A stretch of 64,000 nucleotides of DNA from Stenotrophomonas lactitubi. Lineage in GTDB: Bacteria; Pseudomonadota; Gammaproteobacteria; Xanthomonadales; Xanthomonadaceae. Below the pieces are notes generated by a model. That model saw only the letters and a list, made by a program, of their open reading frames with translations, made no database searches and was not told the origin of the DNA. Below are positions 25,968 through 35,499 of this stretch, in pieces (position 1 is the first letter of the stretch; each line of letters opens with the position of its first letter). The stretch is taken from positions 1,736,001 to 1,800,000 of the forward strand of contig NZ_PHQX01000001.1 of assembly GCF_002803515.1 (NCBI RefSeq). The letters run 5' to 3'. The position numbers and the translations under genes are program-made.

Positions 25968-27844
25968 CGGCGCACGGCTCCCAGAATGGTCTGGAACATC
26001 GAGTCGGCGGTGGAGATCAGCTGCGAGGCGGCCTGGTAGGCCTGCTGCAGGCGAAGCATGTCAGCCGCTTCCTCATCCAGGTTGACGCCGGAGACTTCGT
26101 CACGCGCGGCCTGCGCCTGGTCGGCGATCACCTGCTGCGCCCCCAGCGAATATTCCGCCGAACGCGCCGCAGCGCCGACCTGGGTGGTCAGCCCGCCCAA
26201 CGCGCCGCCCAGCGTTACCGTGCCGGCGTTGAACGCCTTGGCAGATTCCACCTTGGACAGCTTGGTGGCATTGCTGTTGTCCGACGAGCCGGCCGGGGTC
26301 GGGGTGATGTTGAAGGTGTCGCCGTTCTTCGGCACGCCATCCAGCACGAAGCTCCAGCCGTTGGCGCTGATGGTCTGGCCAGGAGTATAGGTCTGCGGCG
26401 GGCCACCATCGATGGTGTAGGTGGTGGCCGAGGTGAACACGATCGCAGCAGGATTGCGCAGGTTGGCGTTGGCCGAGTCGGTCACGGTCACGCCGCTCAG
26501 CTTGCCGGTACCGGTGTTGGCCAGTGCCGCAGCGCCTTTGATCGCGGCGGCCGCGGCAATGCGCGACGGATCGGTGATCGCCATCTCCAGGCTGCCGGCC
26601 ACGCCGGCCGTCGGCTGCAGCAGGAAGCGATCGTTGGCCGCCGGGGTACCACCGACCACCAGCTTCACGCCGTTGATGAGCAACGGGTCGGCGGCAGTGC
26701 CGGTGCCGGTCAGCGGAACGCTCGCACCGGTGTCGGCGCGGCTGGCGGTCCAGTTGCTGCCATCGAACTTCAGGACGATGTTCTGCGCTTCCAGTTTGCC
26801 AAGGTCGCCATAGCTGGCGCTGATCGAGCCGGTGCCGGTGTTGCTGGCATTGCCGGTGACACGCGGCGTGCCGATGTTGAAGAAGTCGCCGCCCATCTTG
26901 CCGTACAGATCGATGCCCTGGCGATGGGTGCTGTTGAACGTCTCGGCCAGGCCGACAGCCAGTTTGCCCAGTTCGGCCTGGGCCGGGGTCAGCACGGTGT
27001 CGCGGAACTCGAGCAGGCCACCGATCTGGCCGCCCACGGCCTTCGGGTCCAGGGTAATGGTGCCGCCCTGGGTCTGCAGTGCGAGCTGCAGGCGCTCGGG
27101 CTGGTACGGGTCGGCCACCGTGGTGACCTTCGATGCAGTGGTGCCCACCACCAGCGCCTGGCCGCCGGCGGTGTAGACGTTCATGATGCCGCCGTCCTGG
27201 ATCACCGCCGTGCCGCCGGTGTAGCCCACCAGCTGCGAGATCAACTGGTCGCGGCGATCGAGCAGGTCGGGCGCGGCGTTGGCGATGTTGGTGCCGATCG
27301 CGCCGTTGATCTGCGCGATCTCCGACGCCAGCCGGTTGACCTCGGTGGCACCGGCCATCAACCCGTTGTTGACCTCGCCATTGAGGTTGTTCAGGTGGGT
27401 GTTGAGCTGGCTGAAGCGGTTGGCCAGCGCCTTGCCACCATCAAGCATGTTCTGCCGGTCGGCAGTGCCGGCCGCGTTGGAGGACAGGCCGCTGACGGTG
27501 TCGAAGAAATTCGACCAGACCCCGGCCACGTTGGTGGCTGCGTCGGAGAACAGCGCATTGACCCGGTCGGCCATGCCCGAGAGCTGCTTCAGGCGCGCCA
27601 GCTCGCCGCCGCTGTCGAGCAGGCGCGAGATCGCCAGCTGGTCGGCCGCGCGGCGGATGTCGACGATGCGGGTGCCGTTGCCAACGTCGCCGTAGCCATA
27701 GTTCTGCGGGGTGGCAGTGGCGAAGTCGACCTTCTGCCGGCTGTAGCCGGGCGTGTTGAGGTTGGCCACGTTGTGGCTGGTGGTGGCCAACGCACGCTGG
27801 AAGGCGAGCAGGGCACTGGTACCGGTGGAAAGTACGCTGGACAT
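25964..27844 (-). CDS. flgK: Hook-filament junction protein FlgK
   Basis: 626 residues with the N-terminal rod-type motif (SHNVANLNTPGYSRQ) and a C-terminal FlgK end (EEAADMLRLQQAYQAASQLIS). FlgK joins hook to filament. The ATG at 27844 has GAGGA 5 nt upstream and was chosen over a TTG four codons earlier. It begins 8 bp after flgJ. Confidence 0.95.
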   Translation of the reverse strand: MSSVLSTGTSALLAFQRALATTSHNVANLNTPGYSRQKVDFATATPQNYGYGDVGNGTRIVDIRRAADQLAISRLLDSGGELARLKQLSGMADRVNALFSDAATNVAGVWSNFFDTVSGLSSNAAGTADRQNMLDGGKALANRFSQLNTHLNNLNGEVNNGLMAGATEVNRLASEIAQINGAIGTNIANAAPDLLDRRDQLISQLVGYTGGTAVIQDGGIMNVYTAGGQALVVGTTASKVTTVADPYQPERLQLALQTQGGTITLDPKAVGGQIGGLLEFRDTVLTPAQAELGKLAVGLAETFNSTHRQGIDLYGKMGGDFFNIGTPRVTGNASNTGTGSISASYGDLGKLEAQNIVLKFDGSNWTASRADTGASVPLTGTGTAADPLLINGVKLVVGGTPAANDRFLLQPTAGVAGSLEMAITDPSRIAAAAAIKGAAALANTGTGKLSGVTVTDSANANLRNPAAIVFTSATTYTIDGGPPQTYTPGQTISANGWSFVLDGVPKNGDTFNITPTPAGSSDNSNATKLSKVESAKAFNAGTVTLGGALGGLTTQVGAAARSAEYSLGAQQVIADQAQAARDEVSGVNLDEEAADMLRLQQAYQAASQLISTADSMFQTILGAVRR

Positions 27845-27852
27845 GGGGTTCC

Positions 27853-29046
27853 TCAACGACGAGTGATACCCAGCGCCGCGGTTGCGGTGCTGGCGAAGGT
27901 CTGACCGATGCGTGAGCCGGCGTCGGCCACGGCGGCCACGGCGCGCTCGATGGTCGGGCCGCCGGCGATCGCGGCGATCTTGGCCGCGTAGCGCGGATCG
28001 GTGGCATAGCCGGCGCGTTGCAGGCCGCGCGCGAAGCCCTGCACATCGGTGCCGGCCTGCAGCGCCTGCTGGTAGCGCGGGCTGGTCTTCAGCAGGCGCA
28101 CGTAGTCGGCAAAGCTCTCCGCGGGCGAGGTGTAGGCGCGGAAGCTGGCGGTCTCGTTGCGGCGCACGCCATCGACATACTCATGGGTGCCGGCGGTAGC
28201 GCTCTGGCCCTTCCAGCCGGTGGCCTTGATGCCGAACAGGTTGTGCGAGGTGCTGCCGTCGGCATGCTTGATCTGGCGCTTGCCCCAGCCGGTTTCCAGC
28301 GCTGCCTGCGCAACCAGGGCGCGGGCGTCCACGCCCAGTTCCTTGGCCGCGCTCTGCGCGTGCTGCCAGATACTGGCGACGAAGCCTTCGGGTGTGTGCG
28401 CGCCCAGCTGGGCGACGGCGGTGCGGGTGGCCAGTGCATCGGCCGGGGTGCCGCTGCTGCCGCGGTTGCTGGCGGTCGGTGCCCACTGGTCGCTGGCAGC
28501 GGCCCAATCGGCACCGCCGATGGCGCCGGCATAGGGATCGTCGGTGCCCAGCGAACGGTGCATGCTGCTGCTTTCCCGGCCCGCGATCAGGTCCAGCGCC
28601 TGCTCCATCGGTGCGACCGAAGACTGCGCGCCCTCCTGCACACCGGCCGCCATCTGCTGCAGCATGCGCACGGCCTGGCCGGCATCCTGCAGCGGCAGCG
28701 ACGGCGCCGCCGGCGCATTGAGCTGGTAGGCGCGGCTGGCCTTGGCCGGATCCACCCGGGTATCCAGTGCCGGGCCATCGGCCTGCGCGCCGGACAACTG
28801 GCGGGTGATCATGCTCGACAGGCCCAGACCCTTGCCGCGGGTCATCGCCTCGGCGATCTTCTGGTCGTACATCTCCCGGAACATCTTGTTCTCGCCCGGG
28901 AACAGCGAATCGCCGAAGCTGGCATCACGCATGCTCTTGACCAGCATCTGCGCGAACTGGCCTTCAAGCTGGCGCGCGACCTTGTCGATCTTCGCCGGAT
29001 CGTTCTGCTGTGCGGGGCTCAATTCGAATGCGGGAGTGATGCGCAT
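27853..29046 (-). CDS. flgJ: FlgJ, rod assembly protein with muramidase domain
   Basis: 397 residues, longer than the enterobacterial ~313. The N-terminal rod-chaperone domain is at ~14-95 (LEGQFAQMLVKSMRDASF). A central linker is rich in Ala, Pro and Ser. The C-terminal glucosaminidase-type domain (~215-360) has ALVAQAALETGWGKRQ with its catalytic Glu, plus HNLFGIKA and the FRAYTSPAESFADYV segment. It opens peptidoglycan for the rod. The extra length is mostly linker. It overlaps none of its neighbours. Confidence 0.95.
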   Translation of the reverse strand: MRITPAFELSPAQQNDPAKIDKVARQLEGQFAQMLVKSMRDASFGDSLFPGENKMFREMYDQKIAEAMTRGKGLGLSSMITRQLSGAQADGPALDTRVDPAKASRAYQLNAPAAPSLPLQDAGQAVRMLQQMAAGVQEGAQSSVAPMEQALDLIAGRESSSMHRSLGTDDPYAGAIGGADWAAASDQWAPTASNRGSSGTPADALATRTAVAQLGAHTPEGFVASIWQHAQSAAKELGVDARALVAQAALETGWGKRQIKHADGSTSHNLFGIKATGWKGQSATAGTHEYVDGVRRNETASFRAYTSPAESFADYVRLLKTSPRYQQALQAGTDVQGFARGLQRAGYATDPRYAAKIAAIAGGPTIERAVAAVADAGSRIGQTFASTATAALGITRR

Positions 29047-29047
29047 G

Positions 29048-30184
29048 TCAGATCACCTCGAGCTCGGCGCTCAGGGCGCCGGCCTGCTTCAGTGCTTCCA
29101 GGATCGCGATCAGGTCACCCGGTGCCGCGCCAACGGCATTCACCGCATGCACGATCTCGTCCAGGGTGGTGCCGCCATTGAACTTGAACATGCGGCTGCC
29201 ATCGTTGGTGGCGGTAATGGTGGACTGCGGCGTGGCCACGGTCTGGCCACCGGCAAAGGCGTTGGGCTGGCTGACGTTGGTGTTTTCCTGGATGGTCACC
29301 GTCAACGAACCATGCGAGATCGCGGCCGGGCCGACCCGTACCTGCTGGCCGATGACCACGGTGCCGGTACGCGAGTTGACCACCACCTTGGCCGGCGCAG
29401 CACCCGGGGTCAGTTCCAGGTTTTCGATACGGGCCAGCAGGCCGATGCGCGCACCGGCATCGGTCGGCGCACGCACAGCAACCGTGCCACCGTCCACCGC
29501 GCGGGCCGAGCCCTCGCCAAAGGCATTGTTGAGTGCACCCACCATCCGCGAGATGGTGGTGAAGTCGCTGTTGTGCAGGTTCAGGGTGATCTCGCCGCTG
29601 GCACCGAATACATCGGGCAGGGCGCGTTCAACGGTCGCACCGTTGGGAATGCGGCCGACGCTGGGCACGTTCACCGAGACGCGCGAACCATCCTTGCCCT
29701 GCGCGCCAAAGCCGCCGACGATCAGGTTGCCCTGAGCAATCGCATAGACCTGGCCATCGGCACCGCGCAACGGCGCCATCAGCAGCGAGCCACCACGCAG
29801 CGACACGGCGTTGCCGATGGAGGAAACAGTGATGTCGATCGGCTGGCCGGGCTTGGCGAACGGCGGCAGCTCGGCATGGATCGCCACGGCGGCAACGTTC
29901 TTCAGCTGCGGGTTGACGTTGGCCGGCACGTTGACGCCGAGCTCGCCCAGCAGGTTCTTCAGGCTCTGCACGGTAAAGGGCGCCTGGCTGGTGCGGTCAC
30001 CGCTGCCATCCAGGCCGACCACCAGGCCGTAGCCCACCAGCGCATTGCCACGCACGCCACCCACCTGGGCCAGGTCCTTGATGCGCTCGGCGCTGGCGGG
30101 CGCAGCGATTGCCAGAAGGAGGAAGAATGATCCGTAGAGCGACGCCATGCGTCGCTGCCACGTAGAAGAGAAGAAGAGTTTCAT
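29048..30184 (-). CDS. flgI: Flagellar P-ring protein FlgI
   Basis: 378 residues: a signal peptide (to ~30, [11 protein letters not shown]) and the FlgI body ([30 protein letters not shown]). It forms the periplasmic P ring. The ATG chosen at 30184 has GAG 8 nt upstream. A GTAG-type palindrome (30134-30156) lies inside the signal-peptide coding region, so the true start could be the ATG at 30148 (MASLYGSFF), which leaves a normal short signal peptide. Confidence 0.93.
   Translation of the reverse strand: MKLFFSSTWQRRMASLYGSFFLLLAIAAPASAERIKDLAQVGGVRGNALVGYGLVVGLDGSGDRTSQAPFTVQSLKNLLGELGVNVPANVNPQLKNVAAVAIHAELPPFAKPGQPIDITVSSIGNAVSLRGGSLLMAPLRGADGQVYAIAQGNLIVGGFGAQGKDGSRVSVNVPSVGRIPNGATVERALPDVFGASGEITLNLHNSDFTTISRMVGALNNAFGEGSARAVDGGTVAVRAPTDAGARIGLLARIENLELTPGAAPAKVVVNSRTGTVVIGQQVRVGPAAISHGSLTVTIQENTNVSQPNAFAGGQTVATPQSTITATNDGSRMFKFNGGTTLDEIVHAVNAVGAAPGDLIAILEALKQAGALSAELEVI
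30134..30156. repeat. GTAG-type palindrome inside flgI signal-peptide codons
   Basis: GTAGAGCGACGCCATGCGTC plus three bases, a standard member of the repeat family, translated here as part of the flgI N-terminus. Confidence 0.7.
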
Positions 30185-30192
30185 GGCCATAC

Positions 30193-30885
30193 TCAGAACG
30201 GCGTCAGGCCGGAGTTGAAGAAGCGGCTCAGCCAACCCATCGCGTTGGACTGCGCGACAGGGCCGCGGCCGCCATAGACGATGCGCGCTTCAGCCACGCG
30301 GCTGGAGGGCACGGTGTTGTCCGCGCTGATGTCGCCGGGGCGCACGATGCCCTGTACCTGCACCAGCTCATCACCCTGGTTTAGCCGCAGGTTCTTCTGC
30401 CCCTGCACCACCAGGTTGCCGTTGGGCAGGCGCTGCACCACGGTCACGGTCACGTTGCCCTGCAGGCGGTTGCTCTGCGCGCTGTTGCCCTTGCCGGTGA
30501 AATCACGCGCGCCCTTGGCCGTCGCACTCAGGATGTCCTTGCCGCCCAGGGTGACCGGTGCGCCGAGAATCGACGGCGTACCGAGGCTCAGGTTCGATTC
30601 CTTGTTGGTGGCGGTGTTGGCGCTGGTCTGCGCGGTGGTGTTTTCCAGCAGGGTGATGGTCAGCAGGTCGCCGACATCGCGCGCACGGCGGTCCGAGTAC
30701 AGCTGCAGGGTCGGGCCGGCGGCGTAGATCGCGCCTGCGGTCGGCTCGGCCTGCGGCGGCATGATCGGCTGCAACGGCGCCATCGTCGGATAGGGGCGCA
30801 CGTCGCCAGCGATCACGCAGCCACCGAGCAGGGCAGCCACGGCGCAGGCGAGGGCAGTACGGGCGAAGGAAGAAAGGGGCGACAT
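30193..30885 (-). CDS. flgH: Flagellar L-ring lipoprotein FlgH
   Basis: 230 residues. A lipoprotein signal with lipobox LLGGC puts the acylated Cys at 23. The body has the FlgH motifs [25 protein letters not shown] and [29 protein letters not shown]. It forms the outer-membrane L ring. ATG at 30885; 8 bp separate it from flgI. Confidence 0.96.
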   Translation of the reverse strand: MSPLSSFARTALACAVAALLGGCVIAGDVRPYPTMAPLQPIMPPQAEPTAGAIYAAGPTLQLYSDRRARDVGDLLTITLLENTTAQTSANTATNKESNLSLGTPSILGAPVTLGGKDILSATAKGARDFTGKGNSAQSNRLQGNVTVTVVQRLPNGNLVVQGQKNLRLNQGDELVQVQGIVRPGDISADNTVPSSRVAEARIVYGGRGPVAQSNAMGWLSRFFNSGLTPF

Positions 30886-30907
30886 GGCAGTTTCCCGGTG
30901 AGGGCGG

Positions 30908-31693
30908 TCAGAGCTTGTTGCTGAGGTAGCCGAGCATCGAGTCGGTGGTCGAGATCGCCTTGGCGTTCATTTCGTAGGCGCGCTGGGTTTCGATCATCGA
31001 CACCAGCTCTTCCACCACGTTGACGTTGCTGCCTTCCAGCGCCCCCTGCACCACGGTGCCGAGGCCGTTCAGACCGGGGTTGCCGTTCTGTGCCGGGCCC
31101 GACGCGGTGGTTTCCAGGAACAGGTTTTCACCGCGTGCCTGCAGGCCCGCCGGATTGACGAAGTCGGTGAGGGTCAGCGCACCGACTTCCACCGATGCCG
31201 CACCGTCAGCCATCTTCACGCTGATGGTGCCGTCGGTACCGATGGTCACCGACTGCGCGCCTTCGGGAATCTGGATGCCCGGCTGCACCGGGTAGCCACT
31301 GTTGGTGACCAGCTCGCTGTCCTGGTTGATCTTGAACGAGCCGTCGCGGGTGTAGGCCGAGCTGCCGTCGGGCATCTGCACTTCGAAGAAGCCGCGGCCG
31401 TTGACCATCACGTCAAGCGCGCGGCCGGTCTGCTGCTGGCTGCCCTGTTCGAAGTTCTTGGCGGTGGCCACCACGCGCACGCCGGTGCCGATCTGCAGGC
31501 CGGTGGGCAACTGGGTCTGTGCCGAAGACGAACCGCCGGGCTGGCGCACCTGCTGGTACAGCAGGTCCTCGAAGCTGGCGCGGTCCTGCTTGAAGCCGGT
31601 GGTGTTGGTGTTGGCGAGGTTGTTGGAAACCACCGACATGCGCATCTGCTGCGCATCCAGTCCGGTTTTCGCGATCCACAATGCCTGGTTCAT
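30908..31693 (-). CDS. flgG: Distal rod protein FlgG
   Basis: 261 residues, starting MNQALWIAKTGLDAQQ, with rod motif VVSNNLANTNTTGFKQ and the C-terminal flagellar basal body motif SMIETQRAYEMNAKAI. The ATG at 31693 is fixed by family alignment; the open frame upstream is not coding. A perfect sigma-54 promoter (31751-31766) starts the flgG-H-I-J-K-L unit. Confidence 0.96.
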   Translation of the reverse strand: MNQALWIAKTGLDAQQMRMSVVSNNLANTNTTGFKQDRASFEDLLYQQVRQPGGSSSAQTQLPTGLQIGTGVRVVATAKNFEQGSQQQTGRALDVMVNGRGFFEVQMPDGSSAYTRDGSFKINQDSELVTNSGYPVQPGIQIPEGAQSVTIGTDGTISVKMADGAASVEVGALTLTDFVNPAGLQARGENLFLETTASGPAQNGNPGLNGLGTVVQGALEGSNVNVVEELVSMIETQRAYEMNAKAISTTDSMLGYLSNKL

Positions 31694-31750
31694 CTTCGGA
31701 GTCCTGTCTGGGTGAAGCCGGCCGCGCGATGCGGCCCATGGGGTAGGGAG

Positions 31751-31766
31751 TGCAAGCGGCGTGCCA
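31751..31766 (-). promoter_or_regulatory. Sigma-54 promoter of the flgG operon
   Basis: Minus-strand TGGCACGCCGCTTGCA, an exact consensus match. The predicted start is near 31740 and the leader ~47 nt. A diverged GGGATTCCGTCAG site lies 19 bp upstream, over the flgF stop. Confidence 0.9.
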
Positions 31767-31796
31767 GCACCGGCGCAGGCCGGTGCCGGGATTCCG

Positions 31797-32546
31797 TCAG
31801 CTGCCCAGGCGCAACAGGCTGTTGGCGCTGCGCGCGTTGTCATCGCCGTGCTTGATCACCTGCACCTGCATTTCGTACTGGCGCTGCAGTTGGATCATCT
31901 GTACCAGCGCGCCGGCGGCATCGACGTTGCTGCCTTCCAGCTGGCCGCTGTGCACCGCCGTGCCCTGCGCCTGGGCGAACGGCTGCAGCGGATCGGTATT
32001 GCGGAACAGGCCATCCAGGCCGCGTTCGAGGCGCTCATCCGGCGCCTGCACCACCTTGATCCGGCCGATCATCGCCATCGTCTGCGGGCCTTCGCCCTGC
32101 GGGATGATCGAGATCGTGCCGTCGTTGCCGATCTCCATCGCCTGGTAGGGCGGGATCGCGATCGGGTTGTTGTTGTCGTCCAGCACCGGACGGCCGCTGG
32201 AGGTCACCAGCTGGCCGTTCGGAGTCACCGACAGCGCGGCACCGCGGGTGTATGCCTCGCTGCCATCGGGGGACTGCACGGCCAGCCAGGTGCCGGTCTG
32301 CAATGACAGGTCCAGCGGCTTGCCGGTGATGTGCTGCGCGCCGGCCGTGCGGTTGAAGCCCGCATCGACGTGCAGTGCATCCACCCGCGAGGCAAAGCCC
32401 GGGCCACGGATCGGGAAGGCTTCGGTATTGGCCAGCGCTTCCTTGAAGCCGGGAGTGTCCGAGTTGGCGAGGTTGTGGCTGAGCGTTCCCTGCGCCTGCA
32501 GGGAGGCGCGGGCACCGGTCATCGCCACGTAAAGGGCTTTATCCAT
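31797..32546 (-). CDS. flgF: Proximal rod protein FlgF
   Basis: 249 residues: the N-terminal rod motif (SHNLANSDTPGFKEALANTE) and C-terminal MIQLQRQYEMQVQVIKHG. It is part of the proximal rod. ATG at 32546, 32 bp after flgE. Confidence 0.95.
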   Translation of the reverse strand: MDKALYVAMTGARASLQAQGTLSHNLANSDTPGFKEALANTEAFPIRGPGFASRVDALHVDAGFNRTAGAQHITGKPLDLSLQTGTWLAVQSPDGSEAYTRGAALSVTPNGQLVTSSGRPVLDDNNNPIAIPPYQAMEIGNDGTISIIPQGEGPQTMAMIGRIKVVQAPDERLERGLDGLFRNTDPLQPFAQAQGTAVHSGQLEGSNVDAAGALVQMIQLQRQYEMQVQVIKHGDDNARSANSLLRLGS

Positions 32547-32578
32547 GCGGGGAGTTCCGTGACAGGGTCAGCAGGTCA

Positions 32579-33802
32579 TCAACGGATGTTGATGACGGTC
32601 TGGGTGATCTGGTCCTGGGTCGTGATCATCTGCGCGTTGGCCTGGAAGTTGCGCTGCGCGGTGATCATGTTGACCAGCTGTTCGGTCAGGTCGACGGTGG
32701 AGGACTCGAGCGAACCGGCCTGGATCTTGCCGAGGTTGGAGGTGTCGGCGGCGCCGGTGCGCGGCGTGCCCGAATCGAAGGTCTCCACCCACAGGTTGTT
32801 GCCCTTCTGTTCCAGGCCCTGCGGATTGTTGAAGCTGGTCAGCGCCACCTGGCCCAGCGGCTTGTCGTCGCCGTTGGAATAGCGGGCGAACACCACGCCG
32901 GTTTCGGAAACGGTGATCTCGTTGAGCTTGCCGGCGGCGTAGCCATCCTGCTGGGTGTTGCGCAGGGCGAACTTCTCGCCGTACTGGGTCGAGCCGCTCA
33001 CATCCAGCGTCATGTTCAGCACGCCAGCGCCGGTGGTCGGGGTGAAGGTGCCCAGGCTGATCCTGCCGTTGGCCGGTGCGGTCAGCTTGCCGGCGTTGTC
33101 GAAGGTCAGCGGGGTCGGCGCGCCGGCCGGCTGGCCATCGACGTAGTTGTGCACCGTCCACGCGTTGGTGGCCGCTTCCTTGACGAAGTAGGACACCTGG
33201 GTATGGCTGACGCCCAGCGAGTCATACACGGTGATGCCGCCGCTGGAGTGGCTGTAGCTGTTGGAATTGGTGGGGTCGAAGGTGGTCACCGTCGGCTGCT
33301 TGGCATTGCCCGGCAGGGTGAAGCCGACCTTGACTTCACTGGTCTGCTTGGGCGGGCTGTCGGTGGTCAGCAGCTGCAGATCGACCAGGCGGCCAGCATC
33401 GAAGTTGGTGCCGTCGGCGTTCGGTGCCAGCACCTGCAGGCGTGCGCCCTGCGGGTTGACCACGTAGCCGGCGGCGTCGGTCTGGAAGTTGCCCGCGCGC
33501 GAGTAAACGCGTGCACCGTTCATGTTCATGGTGAAGAAGCCCTCACCGGAAATGGCCATGTCCAGGCTGCGGCCGGTCTGCTCGTTGTTGCCCTGGATGA
33601 ACTGCTGGGCCACGTTGGAGACACGCACGCCCGAACCGATCGCGTTCTTGGACAGGCCATAGCTGGTGGCGGCGAACAGGTCGGCAAATTCCGCACGCGA
33701 CTGCTTGAAGCCGGTGGTGTTGACGTTGGCCACGTTGTTGGCGGTGACACTAAGGTCCGAGTTGGCAGCGTTGATGCCGGACAGGGAAATGTTGAAGCCC
33801 AT
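32579..33802 (-). CDS. flgE: Flagellar hook protein FlgE
   Basis: 407 residues, with MGFNISLSGINAANSDLSVTANN at the start, the rod/hook motif NVANVNTTGFKQSRAEF, and the C-terminal VNMITAQRNFQANAQMI. It builds the hook, whose length is set by FliK. ATG at 33802; length is normal. Confidence 0.97.
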   Translation of the reverse strand: MGFNISLSGINAANSDLSVTANNVANVNTTGFKQSRAEFADLFAATSYGLSKNAIGSGVRVSNVAQQFIQGNNEQTGRSLDMAISGEGFFTMNMNGARVYSRAGNFQTDAAGYVVNPQGARLQVLAPNADGTNFDAGRLVDLQLLTTDSPPKQTSEVKVGFTLPGNAKQPTVTTFDPTNSNSYSHSSGGITVYDSLGVSHTQVSYFVKEAATNAWTVHNYVDGQPAGAPTPLTFDNAGKLTAPANGRISLGTFTPTTGAGVLNMTLDVSGSTQYGEKFALRNTQQDGYAAGKLNEITVSETGVVFARYSNGDDKPLGQVALTSFNNPQGLEQKGNNLWVETFDSGTPRTGAADTSNLGKIQAGSLESSTVDLTEQLVNMITAQRNFQANAQMITTQDQITQTVINIR

Positions 33803-33834
33803 GGGATGCTCCTGTTGGATGCGGTGGGTGCGGC

Positions 33835-34518
33835 TCAGCTGACGCGGAGCACGTAGTCGAGAGGGGCCGTGCCCAGGCCCTTGAGATTCAGGTAGAGGCC
33901 GTCGGAACCGACGGTCACGCTTTCCACCGGTGCCTGCACGAAGGTTGAAAGCTTGGTGCTCTTGCCGGTGGTGTCGACGTGGTTGGCGACGATGTTGTAC
34001 TTGCCCGGCTCCATGCGCTTGCCGTTGGCATCCTTGCCGTCCCAGGTGAACGCGGTCTCGCCGGCAGCCTTGGCTTCAACGCTGATCGAGGTGACCTTGG
34101 CGCCGTTGGCGTCGGTGACGTCCACGGTGACGATGCCGGCGGCAGGTGCGGCAACCGTGCCTTCCACCGAACCTTCCTTCTCCAGCACCAGCTTTTCCGA
34201 TGGCACCAGCACCTGGTGGCCGACCAGCGCCGCGCCACGCAGCACCTGGTCGCTGGCCATCGACTCCTGGAAGCCCTTCACCGACTTGTTCAGATCGGTG
34301 ATGCCCTGCACGGTCGACATCTGCGCCATCTGCGAGACCATCTGCGTGTTGTCCATCGGCTTCAGCGGATCCTGGTGCTGCAGCTGTTCGGTCATCAGGC
34401 GCAGGAAGTCGGCCTGGTCCAACGTGTTCTTTTTCTTGGTGGCGTTGCTGTTGGGGGCGTTCAGGCCCAGGGCGGTGTAGACGTCCTGGTTGCTCTGGTT
34501 GTTGACGGCAGTGGTCAT
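33835..34518 (-). CDS. flgD: Hook assembly scaffold FlgD
   Basis: 227 residues. The N-terminal export region has LDQADFLRLMTEQLQHQDPLKPMDNTQMVSQMAQ, the FlgD signature. A C-terminal FlgD Ig-like and tudor-like half follows (FTWDGKDANGKRMEPGKYNI). It caps the growing hook. ATG at 34518. Confidence 0.96.
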   Translation of the reverse strand: MTTAVNNQSNQDVYTALGLNAPNSNATKKKNTLDQADFLRLMTEQLQHQDPLKPMDNTQMVSQMAQMSTVQGITDLNKSVKGFQESMASDQVLRGAALVGHQVLVPSEKLVLEKEGSVEGTVAAPAAGIVTVDVTDANGAKVTSISVEAKAAGETAFTWDGKDANGKRMEPGKYNIVANHVDTTGKSTKLSTFVQAPVESVTVGSDGLYLNLKGLGTAPLDYVLRVS

Positions 34519-34541
34519 GACGGTGTCCGGTGCAGCGGGCC

Positions 34542-34949
34542 TCAGCGGCCCATGGTCAGGGTGGCCAGGGCCAGTTCCTTGGCGGTGGTCAACATCTCCA
34601 CGCCGGCCTGGTAATTGCGCGAGGTCGAGATCAGGTTGACCATCTGCGCCACCGGATCGACGTCGGGCTGGTAGATGTAGCCATCGCCGTCGGCCAGCGG
34701 ATGGCCCGGCTCGTAGCGCTTGATCGGCGCCGCGTTGCTCTGGGTGATTTCCTTGACCTGCACCGAGGTGATGTTCGGATCGGTCTTGCTGGTGACCGCC
34801 TGGAAGATCGGTTCCAGCGGCTTGTACACCGCGTCGGCGGAGCCGGCGATGCTGTCAGCGTTGGACAGGTTGGAGGCGATGGTGCTCATGCGCACCGACT
34901 GCGCCTGCAGTGCGGAACCGGCGATGTCGAAGATCGGGAGGTTGCTCAT
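34542..34949 (-). CDS. flgC: Proximal rod protein FlgC
   Basis: 135 residues, with IAGSALQAQSVRMSTIASNLSNADS at the N-terminus and NLISTSRNYQAGVEML at the C-terminus, both rod-family motifs. ATG at 34949, 3 bp after flgB, so translation is probably coupled. Confidence 0.96.
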   Translation of the reverse strand: MSNLPIFDIAGSALQAQSVRMSTIASNLSNADSIAGSADAVYKPLEPIFQAVTSKTDPNITSVQVKEITQSNAAPIKRYEPGHPLADGDGYIYQPDVDPVAQMVNLISTSRNYQAGVEMLTTAKELALATLTMGR

Positions 34950-34952
34950 GGC

Positions 34953-35348
34953 TTATTGCCCCGTGATCGCGGTGAGCATGGAACGCACCTTGCTTTCGAC
35001 GAAGCTCAGCGAAGCGCGGTATTCCAGTGCAGCGCGGCCATAGGCGGCGCGTTCGGCATCGGGGTCGACGGTGTTGCCGTCGATGCTGGGCTGCACGCCC
35101 TCGCGGGCCACCTGGAACGGATTGAGGCCACTACTGATTTCGTAGTGCTGCTCGTTGGTGGTGGTCATCAGGCCGTTGGCATCCAGCCCTTGGGCGTGGC
35201 GCAGGGCCGAATCGAAGTCCAGGTCCTGGGCCTTGTAGCCGGGGGTGTCGGCATTGCCGAGGTTGCTGGCGATCAGCTTCATGCGCTGTTCGCGCAACGG
35301 CATTGCCTGGGCATGGACGCCCAGGTAGTCGGTAATCAGGTTGCGCAC
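34953..35348 (-). CDS. flgB: Proximal rod protein FlgB
   Basis: 131 residues with the rod motif MKLIASNLGNADTPGYKAQDLDF. The GTG at 35348 was chosen because GGGAG stands 6 nt upstream and relatives begin at the same place. An in-frame ATG at 35369 lacks a ribosome-binding site. It is the first gene of flgB-C-D-E-F with a sigma-54 promoter at 35382. Confidence 0.94.
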   Translation of the reverse strand: MRNLITDYLGVHAQAMPLREQRMKLIASNLGNADTPGYKAQDLDFDSALRHAQGLDANGLMTTTNEQHYEISSGLNPFQVAREGVQPSIDGNTVDPDAERAAYGRAALEYRASLSFVESKVRSMLTAITGQ

Positions 35349-35381
35349 GGTGCACTCCCACGGGAACATTGCCCGGGAAGC

Positions 35382-35397
35382 TGCAAGCGGTGTGCCA
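35382..35397 (-). promoter_or_regulatory. Sigma-54 promoter of the flgB operon
   Basis: Minus-strand TGGCACACCGCTTGCA, an exact match to TGGCAC-N5-TTGCA. The predicted start is ~35371; with the GTG start the leader is ~23 nt. Confidence 0.92.
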
Positions 35398-35404
35398 AAG
35401 GCGT

Positions 35405-35489
35405 GGGGTCAGATCCCCGCAGGGGCTCTGACCCCGAGGGTCACGCATTGCGATGTATGGGGTCGGAGCCCCTTCGGGGGTCCGACCCC
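35405..35489. repeat. Two GGGGTC-type palindromes between flgB and cheV
   Basis: Copies at 35405-35435 and 35459-35489 share outer arms GGGGTC...GACCCC and inner CCCC/GGGG runs. A third copy lies at 48516-48556. The second could act as the cheV terminator, though it has no T-run. Confidence 0.7.
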
Positions 35490-35499
35490 ACGGGCGGCC

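Noticed and set aside
35349..35369. ATG start of flgB at 35369
   Set aside because: No ribosome-binding site, and it would coincide with the predicted transcription start. GTG 35348 has GGGAG at good spacing.
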